NCBI GenBank assembly: GCA_001871415.1 | Contig: MNWW01000042.1 | Span: 1-45,223 of the forward strand | Source of the DNA: Candidatus Woesearchaeota archaeon CG1_02_57_44 | Lineage (GTDB): Archaea; Nanobdellota; Nanobdellia; Woesearchaeales; CG1-02-57-44 | Direction: 5' to 3' | DNA length: 45,223 bases | Shown: positions 15,831 to 24,807 of the stretch, piece after piece | Layout of the letters: each line of letters starts with the position of its first letter | Numbering within the stretch: the first letter of the stretch is position 1 | Program-made: the position numbers and the translations under genes | Notes under the pieces: generated by a model | Told to the model about the DNA's origin: nothing | Seen by the model: only the letters and a program-made list of their open reading frames with translations | The model's database searches: none

Positions 15831-15905
15831 CTACTTCTTCTTAGCTGCCTTCTTGACGGTCTTCTTTGGGGCTGCTTTCTTGACTGCTTTCTTCTTTGCT
15901 GCCAT
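15831..15905 (-). CDS. 24-residue Lys/Ala-rich mini-protein (histone H1-tail-like composition)
   Basis: The ORF encodes 24 residues: eleven Lys, eight Ala, plus Val, Pro and Thr, and no acidic residue. The composition resembles linker-histone tails and bacterial H1-like proteins, which suggests nucleic-acid binding. A strong Shine-Dalgarno (GAGGTGA, 15911-15917) sits six nt before the ATG, unusual in a genome with many leaderless genes and good evidence that the ORF is translated. The ribosome binding site abuts an inverted repeat. It lies downstream of gyrA and the THUMP methyltransferase. It is too short for standard gene callers. Confidence 0.65.
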   Translation of the reverse strand: MAAKKKAVKKAAPKKTVKKAAKKK

Positions 15906-15915
15906 AGTTTTCACC

Positions 15916-15937
15916 TCACTGATATTTGATTCAGTGA
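15916..15937. promoter_or_regulatory. Inverted repeat overlapping the ribosome binding site of the mini-peptide operon
   Basis: TCACTGA (15916-15922) and TCAGTGA (15931-15937) form a perfect 7-bp inverted repeat with an 8-nt spacer. In the minus-strand mRNA the 3' arm shares two bases with the Shine-Dalgarno GAGGTGA. It could be a protein operator or a hairpin that limits translation. Confidence 0.55.
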
Positions 15938-16024
15938 ATAGAACTCATTACCTTGCGGATGGTTGTTTGTCGCCTCCAACAGGGCTTATTCTGCTGTTGT
16001 GGCGAATGGGGTATTTATTTGTTT

Positions 16025-17080
16025 CTATTTGCTGATTTTTTTCAGCACAGAAAGCATGATGGGCCGGCCGCCTTGTTGGATGTGCGTCGCTCTCTGGACA
16101 GAGAAATGGTACTGCCCCAACAGCGCAGGAGGGATGGGCGACTCATGCAGCAACGCCAGCGTCCCTGTCTTGGCTAGGATGTAGTCTGCCTGATAGAGCA
16201 GCTCCTGCTGACGCTTTGCCAGCGCGTCCTTGTCGCGTTCATTAGGCATCCACGTCGCTATGCAGTCCACCTCATGCTCGGTGAACTTGGTGTCCAGCCA
16301 ATCAGGTGATATCCTCGAGAAATTCAGGATGCGCTCGACTCCTGCCAGTTTCGCGTTCTTTCCTGCCGCGACGACGTTTGGCATCACGCCGTCGAGCGCG
16401 TTGATGATGCCCTTGATCTTCTCCTTGCCCTTGCGGTCTATGGCATCCAGGTCAATGGGCCAGGAAGGCAGATCTTTCTTGCGGAAGCGGTTGTGGCTGA
16501 GGCATGCGGCGAACATTGCGGCCTCGATGGGTATGACCCCATCGCCACACATGGGGTCGAGCAGGTTCTGCTTGCCGGTGAATCCTGAGGCGAGCACCGC
16601 ACAGAATCCGAGGGTCGCGCGCAGCGACGAGCGCGAGGCGAAGACCTTGTAGTCGCGCTTGCCGATGTCGCCTGACAGGTCGATGCCCAGGACTTCCCCG
16701 GACGTATCATCTCCTTGCGGCACGATAGTCGCGCGCACCATTGCCTTTGGTGATGAGAGATCGACCTTGGTCTCAACGCCTGCGCTCCTGCACTCCTCGA
16801 GCAGGCGCGCGCCGATGGTCGCTTCTGCCGCGGGCGTAGCAACGTCGTCGCTGAGCACCCGCGCCCTGACGCAGAAGGATCCTTCAAGGTCCTGCAGGTC
16901 AAGGGCCTTGCAGATACGCTCAGACGACTGGGAACGATAGCATGCCCTATAGGTCGTGGCATCATCAGCATCGAAGAACACCAGGCCGTCCTGCTGCCCT
17001 GTCACCGTGCATCCCAGCAGCGTAAGCTCCTGCGCGGCATAGGCCTGCGCGCCTACCAGGACTTCAGCTATCGCCTTCAT
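16025..17080 (-). CDS. THUMP-domain class I methyltransferase of the Trm14/RlmL group (altered catalytic motif)
   Basis: A 351-residue protein with an N-terminal ferredoxin-like/THUMP half (to about 150) and a Rossmann methyltransferase domain with the SAM motif [18 protein letters not shown]. Family members methylate guanine N2 in tRNA or rRNA. The catalytic motif expected after the fourth strand, (N/D)PP(Y/F), is not present: the equivalent stretch reads [13 protein letters not shown]. The usual Asn and Tyr are therefore missing, so activity or target may differ. The start overlaps the gyrA stop by 17 nt, indicating one operon. Confidence 0.82.
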   Translation of the reverse strand: MKAIAEVLVGAQAYAAQELTLLGCTVTGQQDGLVFFDADDATTYRACYRSQSSERICKALDLQDLEGSFCVRARVLSDDVATPAAEATIGARLLEECRSAGVETKVDLSSPKAMVRATIVPQGDDTSGEVLGIDLSGDIGKRDYKVFASRSSLRATLGFCAVLASGFTGKQNLLDPMCGDGVIPIEAAMFAACLSHNRFRKKDLPSWPIDLDAIDRKGKEKIKGIINALDGVMPNVVAAGKNAKLAGVERILNFSRISPDWLDTKFTEHEVDCIATWMPNERDKDALAKRQQELLYQADYILAKTGTLALLHESPIPPALLGQYHFSVQRATHIQQGGRPIMLSVLKKISK

Positions 17081-19688
17081 GAATCTTCTCCGCGGCGACG
17101 ACCTTGTCGCCTGACTCGAGGCGCATGATGCGCACCCCCTGTGTAGCCCTGCCCAGCACCGGGATGCTGCTCATGGGGACCCTGATGAGAATGCCCTTCT
17201 GGCTGATGACCATCAGCTCATCCGTGTCATCGACGGTCTTGACCGCCGCGACGCGCTCGCTGCGGATATTGATGACCCCTTTGCCCCCGCGCGCGGTCAG
17301 ACGATAGTCCTCGATGCGCGAGCGCTTGCCTGTTCCTGTCTCGGTGACGGACAGTATGGTCTGGCCTGTCTGTGGGATTGCCAGGCCAATGACATGGGAG
17401 TCCTTATCGACCTTGATGCCCTTGACACCGCGGGCGCCGCGTCCCATGGACCGCACATCCTGCTCATTGAAGCGCACGGCCATGCCGTCAGCGCTCGCCA
17501 GCAGCACTTCGTCCTTACCAGAGGTGATGCGAACGTCCACGAGCTCATCGTCGTCATCCAGTCCCAGGGCGATGATTCCTCCCTTGCGGGGCCTGCTGAA
17601 CTCATCCAGTGGTGTTTTTTTCACGATGCCATTTTTTGTGGCGAAAAAGAGGAATCCTGAAAAGTCGCTCGTGGCTATCATGGCTCTGACGCTGCGCGAG
17701 GAATCCAGGGACTCCACGATGTTCACGACAGGCTTTCCTTTCGCGTAGCGACCAAGCACAGGCAGGTCATAGACCTTGACCCAGTGGACTTTTCCTTTAT
17801 TGGTGAACATGAGCAGGTAGCTGTGCGTGTTCGCGATGAAGAGGTGATCGACAAAGTCCTCGTCCTTCATGTCTGTCGCGGTCACGCCCTTGCCGCCGCG
17901 TTGCTGCTGGCGATAGGCGTCCATGGGCATGCGCTTGATGTAGCCCTCATGCGTGCAGGTGACGATGACGTCTTCTTCGTCAATGATGTCCTCGATGTTG
18001 ATGTCCGCAGCAGGGCCCATTATCTTCGTGCGGCGCGGATCGCCGTACTGGTCTGCCAGGGCGACGGTCTCATTGCGTATGATGGTCATGACTTTCGCTT
18101 CTGAGGCCAGGATGGAGCGGTATTCATTGGCCTTGGCCAGCAACTCTGATTGCTCGTCGCGGACCTTTTTCTGCTCGAGCGCCGCCAAGCGCTGCAGGCG
18201 CATGTCCAATATCGCCTTGGCCTGCAGCTCTGACATGGCGAATCGCGTCATGAGGCCTTCCTTGGCATCAGCTCCGTCCTTGCTCTTGCGAATCAGGCTG
18301 ACTATGGCGTCTATCGCGTCCAGCGCCCGGATGAGCCCTTCGAGGATATGTAATCGCTCCTCTGCCTTGCGCAGGTCGTATTGCGTGCGCCTCACCACGA
18401 CCACACGGCGGTGCTCCACGAAATGGTGCAGCATGTCCTTGAGGGGCAGCATCCTGGGCTTGTGATCGACCAGCGCGAGGTTGATGACCCCAAAAGTCGT
18501 CTGCAGCTTGGTCATCTTGAACAGGCGGTTGAGCACCACGTCGCTGTTCGCGTCGCCTTTGAGTTCGATGACAACGCGCATACCTTCCCTGTCAGACTCA
18601 TCACGGATATCGCTGATGCCTGGCAGGCGCTTCTCCTTGACCAGGAATGCCATCTGCTCGAGCAGCAGGGACTTGTTGACCTGATAGGGTATCTCTGCGA
18701 CAATGATTCTCTGGCGGCCCTTGTGCTCTTCGATATGGGTCTTCGCCCTGACGGTCAGATGGCCTCTTCCTCGACGGTAGGCCTGCTTGATGCCGTCGGT
18801 TCCCATGATGATGCCGCCTGTCGGAAAATCAGGGCCAGGGACTATGGCATTGAGCTGTTCCACGGTTATATCAGGATTGTCGATAAGCGCGCCCACGGCC
18901 TTGCATACTTCGGCCATGTTGTGCGGCGGGATGTTGGTGGCCATGCCGACGGCGATGCCGCTTGAGCCATTGACCAGAAGATTAGGTATCGCTGATGGCA
19001 GGACCGTCGGCTCCTTGAGCGTGTTGTCAAAGTTCTCCTGGAAATCGACAGTCTCTTTCTCCAGATCCTTGAGCATCTCTTCTGCTATCCTGGTCATGCG
19101 CGCTTCAGTATAGCGCATCGCCGCGGGATTGTCGCCATCAATGCTGCCGAAGTTTCCCTGGCCATTGACCAGCAGATAACGCAGCGAGAAGTCCTGGGCC
19201 ATGCGCACCAAGGTATCATAGACCGCCATATCACCGTGCGGATGATACTTACCGAGAACCTCGCCTACTATCCTCGCTGATTTCTTGTAGGGCTTGTCGT
19301 GCGTGAGGCTCAGGTCCTGCATGCCGAAGAGCACACGACGGTGCACGGGCTTAAGCCCATCGCGCACATCCGGCAAGGCTCTTCCGACGATGACGGACAT
19401 GGCGTACTCCAGGTATGACTGGCGCATCTCATCCTCGATGACACGAGGTATTATCCTGCCCGCGTCAGGATTATCTGACTGATAGGGCTGTTTTGGTTCT
19501 GGATCGTTATTGGCTGGATCCTCTGATTGTTGGTCTTCCTGCTCTTGGGTCAGGTCAGATGTCTGTTCTGTCGGGGTCTCTTCTGAGCTCTCTTCTCCTT
19601 CTTCTGGCTGGTTTTCGGACTGCTTGTTGGCAGGCGCGTCCTGCTTGTTCCCATCCTCATTTGTCGACGGAGAAATATCATCATCCAT
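17064..19688 (-). CDS. gyrA: DNA gyrase subunit A with a long acidic N-terminal extension
   Basis: Type IIA topoisomerase breakage-reunion subunit, which with GyrB introduces negative supercoils. After about 75 residues of low-complexity acidic sequence, the domain starts at [20 protein letters not shown] and continues with [39 protein letters not shown] and RYTEARM, which contains the active-site Tyr. The C-terminal beta-pinwheel carries the GyrA box QQRGGKG, which marks gyrase rather than topoisomerase IV. Archaeal gyrases are thought to come from bacteria by transfer. gyrB is not in the window. A TATA box (TTATAAATACC, about 19709-19719) precedes the ATG. The acidic extension is absent from typical GyrA. 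Confidence 0.96.
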   Translation of the reverse strand: MDDDISPSTNEDGNKQDAPANKQSENQPEEGEESSEETPTEQTSDLTQEQEDQQSEDPANNDPEPKQPYQSDNPDAGRIIPRVIEDEMRQSYLEYAMSVIVGRALPDVRDGLKPVHRRVLFGMQDLSLTHDKPYKKSARIVGEVLGKYHPHGDMAVYDTLVRMAQDFSLRYLLVNGQGNFGSIDGDNPAAMRYTEARMTRIAEEMLKDLEKETVDFQENFDNTLKEPTVLPSAIPNLLVNGSSGIAVGMATNIPPHNMAEVCKAVGALIDNPDITVEQLNAIVPGPDFPTGGIIMGTDGIKQAYRRGRGHLTVRAKTHIEEHKGRQRIIVAEIPYQVNKSLLLEQMAFLVKEKRLPGISDIRDESDREGMRVVIELKGDANSDVVLNRLFKMTKLQTTFGVINLALVDHKPRMLPLKDMLHHFVEHRRVVVVRRTQYDLRKAEERLHILEGLIRALDAIDAIVSLIRKSKDGADAKEGLMTRFAMSELQAKAILDMRLQRLAALEQKKVRDEQSELLAKANEYRSILASEAKVMTIIRNETVALADQYGDPRRTKIMGPAADINIEDIIDEEDVIVTCTHEGYIKRMPMDAYRQQQRGGKGVTATDMKDEDFVDHLFIANTHSYLLMFTNKGKVHWVKVYDLPVLGRYAKGKPVVNIVESLDSSRSVRAMIATSDFSGFLFFATKNGIVKKTPLDEFSRPRKGGIIALGLDDDDELVDVRITSGKDEVLLASADGMAVRFNEQDVRSMGRGARGVKGIKVDKDSHVIGLAIPQTGQTILSVTETGTGKRSRIEDYRLTARGGKGVINIRSERVAAVKTVDDTDELMVISQKGILIRVPMSSIPVLGRATQGVRIMRLESGDKVVAAEKIHEGDS

Positions 19689-19808
19689 GGCAGAAACAAA
19701 TAGGGAGGTATTTATAAGGGTTGTGGGTATGATTTGGCAGAAAAACCGAGATTCAATCTGGTTTTACGGGTGTAGGACAGAAACTTTGGCCTTGCTATGC
19801 GGATGCTG

Positions 19809-19967
19809 TCACACCCGCTTGACGATCCGTGTCTTGTTGATGTTGCTGTGCACCTTGAAGAATCTGCCACAGTACACACAACGCTTGATTTTTGTCTGGA
19901 TGTCGCCGCCGCGCATCTCATATTGCATGGTCTGCTTGCATTTAGGGCACTGGACAAGGAATCTCAT
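19809..19967 (-). CDS. 52-residue zinc-ribbon protein
   Basis: The small ORF encodes MRFLVQCPKCKQTMQYEMRG and continues to KRCVYCGRFFKVHSN. CPKC and CVYC form a four-Cys zinc ribbon, and the basic C-terminus (NKTRIVKRV) suggests nucleic-acid binding. It has its own TATA box (CGTATATAAG, about 19993-20002), some 30 nt before the ATG. It sits between scpB and gyrA. It could be a transcription- or ribosome-associated factor. Confidence 0.8.
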   Translation of the reverse strand: MRFLVQCPKCKQTMQYEMRGGDIQTKIKRCVYCGRFFKVHSNINKTRIVKRV

Positions 19968-20010
19968 AGAAATCGCCACGATGGAGGTTTCTTATATACG
20001 TTGCGGTTTG

Positions 20011-20754
20011 TCAGGACTCATCGCTTTTTAACAGTGACTGCTCTTTTTTTTCAGCATCAGATGGCTGTTTGTCCACGGATTCTGTCAATGGCGCATCTGC
20101 AGCTTCGTCTGCTGTCTGTTCTATTATTTCCTGATCAGGTGCAGGAATTGAGGTGGACTGTTCTTCAGGTTCTTCGCCTTGGTCTGTCTCCTGCACTGCG
20201 GTTTCTTCGTTCGCTTCTCCTTCGCCCAACCTGTCGATGACCTGCTCTATCTTCGCGAAGCTTCCCATAGTCGCCTTGAGCTGGTCCTTGCTCACGTCAA
20301 AATACTCATAGAACTTGTCCGCCAGGTGCAATTCCTTGCTTCGTCCCTTTGGCGATGAACGAATGTAAGAGAGCTCCTCGAGCTCCTTGATGTGGTCGTA
20401 GGCCTTGGTGCTCCTGATGCGCACGATATCGCTCTGCAGCACCGGCGCCTTGTAGGCTATCATAGCCAATGTCTCAATCAGGGACTTTGAGAGTTCGGTC
20501 CCTGATACCACCTGGTCCGCCACCTTGCGGTGCTGGTCCTTGATGGACAATCTCCAGAACGGATGTTCATTAAGCACGTACAGCGATGAATCGTCCTGCT
20601 CGTACTTATTGTGCAATTCCTCAAGCAGACGCTGCACCTGCTCCAGGTCTGTCGCCCTTGCAGCTTTCGCTATCTCGTCTACGTGCATGCGCTTGCCTGA
20701 AGCGAAAAGCAGCGCCTCAATGTCCTTCTTGAGGGTCTCATCCTTTCTTGCCAT
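20011..20754 (-). CDS. scpB: Segregation and condensation protein B
   Basis: ScpB, the KITE subunit of SMC-ScpAB condensin, binds the kleisin ScpA. It has 247 residues from the ATG at 20754 (MARKDETLKKDIEALLFASG). Two winged-helix domains are seen: the first begins IEALLFASGKRMHVDEIAKA, the second contains LIETLAMIAYKAPVLQSDIV and RSTKAYDHIKELEELSYI, the ScpB signature. A Glu/Asp-rich disordered tail of about 80 residues is longer than usual. It overlaps the preceding gene by 17 nt, in the position where scpA is normally found. Confidence 0.93.
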   Translation of the reverse strand: MARKDETLKKDIEALLFASGKRMHVDEIAKAARATDLEQVQRLLEELHNKYEQDDSSLYVLNEHPFWRLSIKDQHRKVADQVVSGTELSKSLIETLAMIAYKAPVLQSDIVRIRSTKAYDHIKELEELSYIRSSPKGRSKELHLADKFYEYFDVSKDQLKATMGSFAKIEQVIDRLGEGEANEETAVQETDQGEEPEEQSTSIPAPDQEIIEQTADEAADAPLTESVDKQPSDAEKKEQSLLKSDES

Positions 20755-21400
20755 TGGTCGCGAATTTCCCATCCTGCAGCAGGATGAACTTCTTGCTGAC
20801 CATAAAGTCAAGGACCTGCTTTAAAACTTTTGCCTCTACACCTGTCTTGTGGATCAGTTCGGGCAGGTCTTTTGGCTCCTGTTCGCAGAGCCCGCGCACA
20901 AAGTTCTGCAGAATCTTGCCCATGTTCATCTCAGCGACATCCAGCAGGGCCTTGGTCTGCTTGTACTCCATGTCTACGTGGTGCAGGCGCGTCTGCAGGT
21001 CATTGAGCAGGTCGGTGAAGTCCTGGGCATCCAGGGGGACCTTCTGCGGCTCCATTATCTCCACTGATGACGGCATGTAGTCAAAACAGAATCCCATCAG
21101 GGAAGCGAGGTCTTTTGCCAGCAGCTCAAGCTCGGCAAATGTCGTGAACAGGTTATCTTTCGGCTCGGCCGGCGCTATGCCCTTGCTGATGAACAGGACC
21201 CCTTCTTCCTCGTCTTGTATCTTTTTCAGGTAGTCTGCCAGGGTCTTCTCGATATGTTCCTTTGGCGCTCCTAGTATCTCGATGATGGTGCGAAACTGCA
21301 GCCATCCCTCTTCCACTTTCTCCTTGACCTGCTTTTCGTCCAGGACTACTGTGTGATCCATCTGTATCTTCGCATCCTCATCAATATCAGGTTCAGCCAT
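20738..21400 (-). CDS. Uncharacterised protein in the scpA position, C-terminal winged-helix-like
   Basis: A 220-residue acidic, mostly helical protein. It has GWLQFRTIIEILGAPKEHIE near the N-terminus, FAELELLAKDLASLMGFCFDYMPSS in the middle followed by VEIMEPQKVPL, then a helical pair (NDLQTRLHHVDMEYKQTK) and a C-terminal section like a winged helix (LPELIHKTGVEAKVLKQVLD then FILLQDGKF). Kleisins also end in a winged helix, but I cannot see the ScpA N-terminal helical domain signature, so this is not called ScpA. It lies between the lamin-tail gene (8-nt overlap) and scpB (17-nt overlap), so it is clearly in their operon. It may be a highly diverged kleisin or a separate partner of ScpB. Confidence 0.75.
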   Translation of the reverse strand: MAEPDIDEDAKIQMDHTVVLDEKQVKEKVEEGWLQFRTIIEILGAPKEHIEKTLADYLKKIQDEEEGVLFISKGIAPAEPKDNLFTTFAELELLAKDLASLMGFCFDYMPSSVEIMEPQKVPLDAQDFTDLLNDLQTRLHHVDMEYKQTKALLDVAEMNMGKILQNFVRGLCEQEPKDLPELIHKTGVEAKVLKQVLDFMVSKKFILLQDGKFATNGKKG

Positions 21401-23360
21401 GGTGATGTAACTGAATCAGGGGTTCTATTATAATGTTTTCGTAGATTGACAACTCAGGCAGCGGGCCTGTGATGAGCGATACGCCTGCCGCGTCGCGCTG
21501 CAAGACCAGGGTCTTGGTGTCCAGTACCGCGGACTCATTGGAGAGCTGGATGAATGCTATCGCGCGCTTGGTCGTTAGTGGGATATCAATATGCATGCTC
21601 GCTTTCGCAGGGCCTCGCCAAAACCAATGGTGAGTCGCTATGCTCAGGTTGAGGATGCCTGGATAGCTGTCAGGGTCGATACCGATGTCAACGGGAATCG
21701 CGTCCATCGGCCTTTTCGCCTTGGTGCTTACTCTCCGTATTGTGGGGCGTGAGGATGGCAGAGGTGCTATGAGTACGCGCTCCTCCTGGTCCAGAAGGGT
21801 CCCCTTCGCTCCTATCGCCATGACGCGAAGCGTGTATTCACCGAGGTCGAGACCTGGCACGCTGATTGGCACGGTGAATGTTGTAGGGTTGTGGGCCTGG
21901 ATGGTGGTGATGCGGTATCCTGGCTCGCAATTGACACACTTGCCGCGCGACGCGAGATAGGAGATGATGGTTATGTTCTCAGGTTCTTCTGCCGAGGCGC
22001 GCAAAAGGAATTCGCCATCGCCCTGCAGGAATGAGGGTGCCTGCAGTGTGATTGTTGGTTTGCTCTCTCGTGGTGGTTTCGGGCACGTTACTTGCTGGAA
22101 AGGAAGGTAGGAGATTGTGCCATCGCGGTCCAGCAGCAGGCGCGTGGTGTTCAGCGAGCAGAGCAGCTTTGGCTCCAGACGTATTTCTGTTGCTCCGTCC
22201 TTCTGCTTTATCTGCAAAATGTCCAGGTTTGTCGCCCCTTGGGCAGTGACTGTCGCTGATTCTGACAGGAGCAGGCGCACTTTGCCGGCCGTCAGGTCAA
22301 ATTCGGCGCCAGGCGGACGGCCGGGTTGCACGGCGAAAAGCTGGCTTGCCTGCTGCTGCGGACAGGACGCAGGATTCTGGATGTCGATGGTGGCTCGTAT
22401 GATAAATGCCTGCTCTTCTGCGCTCTCTGGTGGTGTCCACTGGCGTGTACGATTCGTGCTGCTCGTCACTTTTGTCTTGACTATCTTGCCAGTCAAATCC
22501 TCTATCCAGTAGGTGACGCTGAAATCCTCAGGCAGCGGGTCTGCCAGGGCCCAGAAAATGACAGGCTCGCCTGGCGGCAGGGAATCCTGCCCGACGGTGA
22601 TGCGTAGTGATGGGCATTGGGGTGACGATGCTGGGGCCGCTGCGGTGCTGTCAGCAGTGTCCGTGCCATTGTCAGCGGCCCCCGACTCGTCGCTGTCAGG
22701 AACCTGTGGAGGTCCATGTTCATATAGCGCGAACGGTGTCGGTGTCGCTTCAATGTAGTCAGTGCCATTCCACTGCATGGTGCTGCCCTGCTCAGCGGCG
22801 CTGATGTAGGTCGCATTGGTGAGATGTCCGTTGTTTTGCAGCAGGATTATGGTGTCGCCGGCGTTGCCCAGGCCATTGCCTATCTTCGTGTCGTCCACAC
22901 AGAGCAGCGAGGCATTTTCTGGGATGGTCATGGGGAGCGGCGGGTCCGCGGCGGTCATCTCCGCGCCGAGCTGGACGACCAGCGCAAAGCTGTTGATGGT
23001 GCATACTTCTGGTCCATTTGTCTCATTGGGCGCACTTTCCGCGCTGCTCGCGTGTATCGGCAGCACAGAGCCGTCGTCGCCCACCTCGCAGCATGCTAAC
23101 GCGTCCTCCTGCAGGTTGTCTCTGATTGTCCAATTGATGACTTGCAGGGTCGTATTGCTGTAGAGCTCGAGCCATTCTGTTCCTGCTTTCGGCGCCGCGT
23201 TAATCTCGGTCACCTGCAGGGCAGAGGTGATGGGCAGAGCGGACAGCAACAGCGTGGCAAGAAATAGGGTCGTCAAGAGCAGCGCATCGCTGCTGTCTGT
23301 CGACGGTGTAGCGTCGGTACACGTTCTTTGTGGAAGGTCTCGTTTGCCAATTCTTCGCAT
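21393..23360 (-). CDS. Secreted or membrane-anchored lamin-tail domain protein
   Basis: A 655-residue extracytoplasmic protein. After an N-terminal hydrophobic signal segment (about 28-47, LLLTTLFLATLLLSALPITS) comes a lamin-tail domain (LQVTEINAAPKAGTEWLELY, then INWTIRDN; GDTIILLQN later). An acidic Ala/Ser/Thr linker and several Ig-like beta repeats follow (PSLRITVGQDSLPPGEPVIF; GEYTLRVMAIGAKG). There are many N-x-S/T sequons, fitting a glycosylated surface protein. No C-terminal anchor is obvious. Lamin-tail domains in prokaryotes occur in surface proteins and nucleases; no nuclease motif is seen. Its 8-nt overlap with the next gene places it first in an operon with scpB, an odd companion. 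Confidence 0.82.
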   Translation of the reverse strand: MRRIGKRDLPQRTCTDATPSTDSSDALLLTTLFLATLLLSALPITSALQVTEINAAPKAGTEWLELYSNTTLQVINWTIRDNLQEDALACCEVGDDGSVLPIHASSAESAPNETNGPEVCTINSFALVVQLGAEMTAADPPLPMTIPENASLLCVDDTKIGNGLGNAGDTIILLQNNGHLTNATYISAAEQGSTMQWNGTDYIEATPTPFALYEHGPPQVPDSDESGAADNGTDTADSTAAAPASSPQCPSLRITVGQDSLPPGEPVIFWALADPLPEDFSVTYWIEDLTGKIVKTKVTSSTNRTRQWTPPESAEEQAFIIRATIDIQNPASCPQQQASQLFAVQPGRPPGAEFDLTAGKVRLLLSESATVTAQGATNLDILQIKQKDGATEIRLEPKLLCSLNTTRLLLDRDGTISYLPFQQVTCPKPPRESKPTITLQAPSFLQGDGEFLLRASAEEPENITIISYLASRGKCVNCEPGYRITTIQAHNPTTFTVPISVPGLDLGEYTLRVMAIGAKGTLLDQEERVLIAPLPSSRPTIRRVSTKAKRPMDAIPVDIGIDPDSYPGILNLSIATHHWFWRGPAKASMHIDIPLTTKRAIAFIQLSNESAVLDTKTLVLQRDAAGVSLITGPLPELSIYENIIIEPLIQLHHHG

Positions 23361-23486
23361 GTGGTTTCTTCATGAACCTCTGCATAATATGCGTTTGCCT
23401 GTTTTTTTCGCAGGGCTTTCGACCTTGGCGGAACACGGAGGAAAGGTATTAAATGCCGGGGGTATTGCTCTTGTGACGGGGATGTC

Positions 23487-23855
23487 ATGGTTGCTGTGGA
23501 AGACAAGGTATTTGTCGAAGACGCGCTTATGCGCCTGCGCGACTCTGGTATGCTCGTCATCGTCGAAGGGCCCAAGGACGAGGTTGCGCTGCGGGCGCTT
23601 GGCATTGAGCGGGTGGTGCACTTGCGCGGTAACCTGGTGCTGTTTTCTGAGCAGGTCGCTGCGGTGGCGGATGAAGTCGCGCTGCTTACCGACCTTGACG
23701 CTGAGGGCAAGAAGCTCTATGGGCAGCTCTCGCAGCATCTGTCGCGCAATGGTGTGCGCGTCGACAACAAGTTCAGGAATGTTTTATTCCGGCACAGCAC
23801 GCTGCGGCAGATAGAGGGGATGGTAGGATATCTTGGCAGGAACGCTACTGATTGA
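23487..23855 (+). CDS. Small Toprim-domain protein
   Basis: A 122-residue stand-alone Toprim protein (COG1658-like small primase/RNase M5-type fold). The conserved Glu is in LVIVEGPKDEVALRALGI and the acidic DxD motif in LLTDLDAEGKKLYGQL. Toprim domains use these residues to bind metal for phosphodiester chemistry. Known small archaeal Toprim proteins are of uncertain function; the RNase M5 relatives mature 5S rRNA. A TATA-like GGTATTAAATG (about 23446-23456) lies 31-41 nt upstream of the ATG. It is divergent from the lamin-tail gene. Confidence 0.88.
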   Translation: MVAVEDKVFVEDALMRLRDSGMLVIVEGPKDEVALRALGIERVVHLRGNLVLFSEQVAAVADEVALLTDLDAEGKKLYGQLSQHLSRNGVRVDNKFRNVLFRHSTLRQIEGMVGYLGRNATD

Positions 23856-23872
23856 TGGCTGCTGGTTGTTCG

Positions 23873-24631
23873 CTATTGCCTTCTCACTGGCAGCACAGGC
23901 CTTGCAGGGCTCTCAAAAAATGCGTATGGTGCCTTTGGGGGCATAATGGCGGCCAGCACATGCGAGACCTGCAAATCGCCCTGCGCTTCTGCGAGCAGCG
24001 TATCCAGTCGCTTCGCATCTTCGGGCGTTCTCTGCGCGGGTACGAGCACTCCCTGGGTCTGTTGGAAGGGAAATGAGTTGCCTGTAGGCGCGCTCATCAG
24101 CACTGTAGCAATCCTTGCGTCATATGTGCTGCAGAGACTGTGGACTGTCTCGTCAAGGTCGTGCTGCAATTGCTTCACAAAATCATCAGTTGTCGGGTAT
24201 ACCAATACGCTTATCATGCCTGCGTACTGGCCCTGCTCTCTCAAGTGAGCGCCGGGAAGGTGGTTGACGCGAGCATGCGCCATGGGTGGGCTGCTGTCTG
24301 ATCTCTGCATACCACTGCCTTCCGTATGCGTAAGCTGAAGAAAATTGTTCGCGTCCTGCGCGGCCAAGGTGTCATAGCGCGCCCGTACCTGCCAGGGAGC
24401 GCCGCGTCCGTGCTTACCCCCCAGCACATCGTATACTGCCTGACTAAACATCCCTTTCCAGATGTCTCCTATCTGCTCAATGGTGAGTCCATCCCGCTCG
24501 ACTTCCATGCAGGTACGAAGCTCTAGTTCTGTTCTTCTACCTCTTCCCTGTTGGGCGCCTGCTTGTACGCACAGGGAATCCACATGACGATCCAATGGGA
24601 CGCCGAAAAAGACGCTGTAGATGATGTCCAT
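23873..24631 (-). CDS. Hypothetical soluble protein, 252 residues
   Basis: No family is recognised. The protein starts MDIIYSVFFGVPLDRHVDSL. Its middle (WKGMFSQAVYDVLGG, ARYDTLAAQDANNFLQLTHT) is helical, and the second half has predicted strands (GMISVLVYPTTDDFVKQLQH, ARIATVLMSAPTG). A TATA box (CGATAAATACTT, about 24641-24652) just before the ATG supports expression. A 2H-like or RNA-ligase-like pattern was considered, but the HxT motifs are not there. It converges on the Toprim gene. Confidence 0.6.
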   Translation of the reverse strand: MDIIYSVFFGVPLDRHVDSLCVQAGAQQGRGRRTELELRTCMEVERDGLTIEQIGDIWKGMFSQAVYDVLGGKHGRGAPWQVRARYDTLAAQDANNFLQLTHTEGSGMQRSDSSPPMAHARVNHLPGAHLREQGQYAGMISVLVYPTTDDFVKQLQHDLDETVHSLCSTYDARIATVLMSAPTGNSFPFQQTQGVLVPAQRTPEDAKRLDTLLAEAQGDLQVSHVLAAIMPPKAPYAFFESPARPVLPVRRQ

Positions 24632-24807
24632 GCCTGAGGCAAGTATTTATCGGCTTAAGAATGTTGCAGTTCCTTCGCGTCGCAGAGGCGTTTTTTCCGT
24701 CCTTGTTGCGCAGGGTGCTTCACTGTCATGCACCGCAGATTCACAAGGCATATAAGCACGGGATGACTAATAACGACATATATCTGATATTGCATGGGGG
24801 TGAGCGC

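Noticed and set aside
20738-21400. Naming this gene scpA
   Set aside because: Only its position and a winged-helix-like end support it; the characteristic ScpA N-terminal sequence is not visible.
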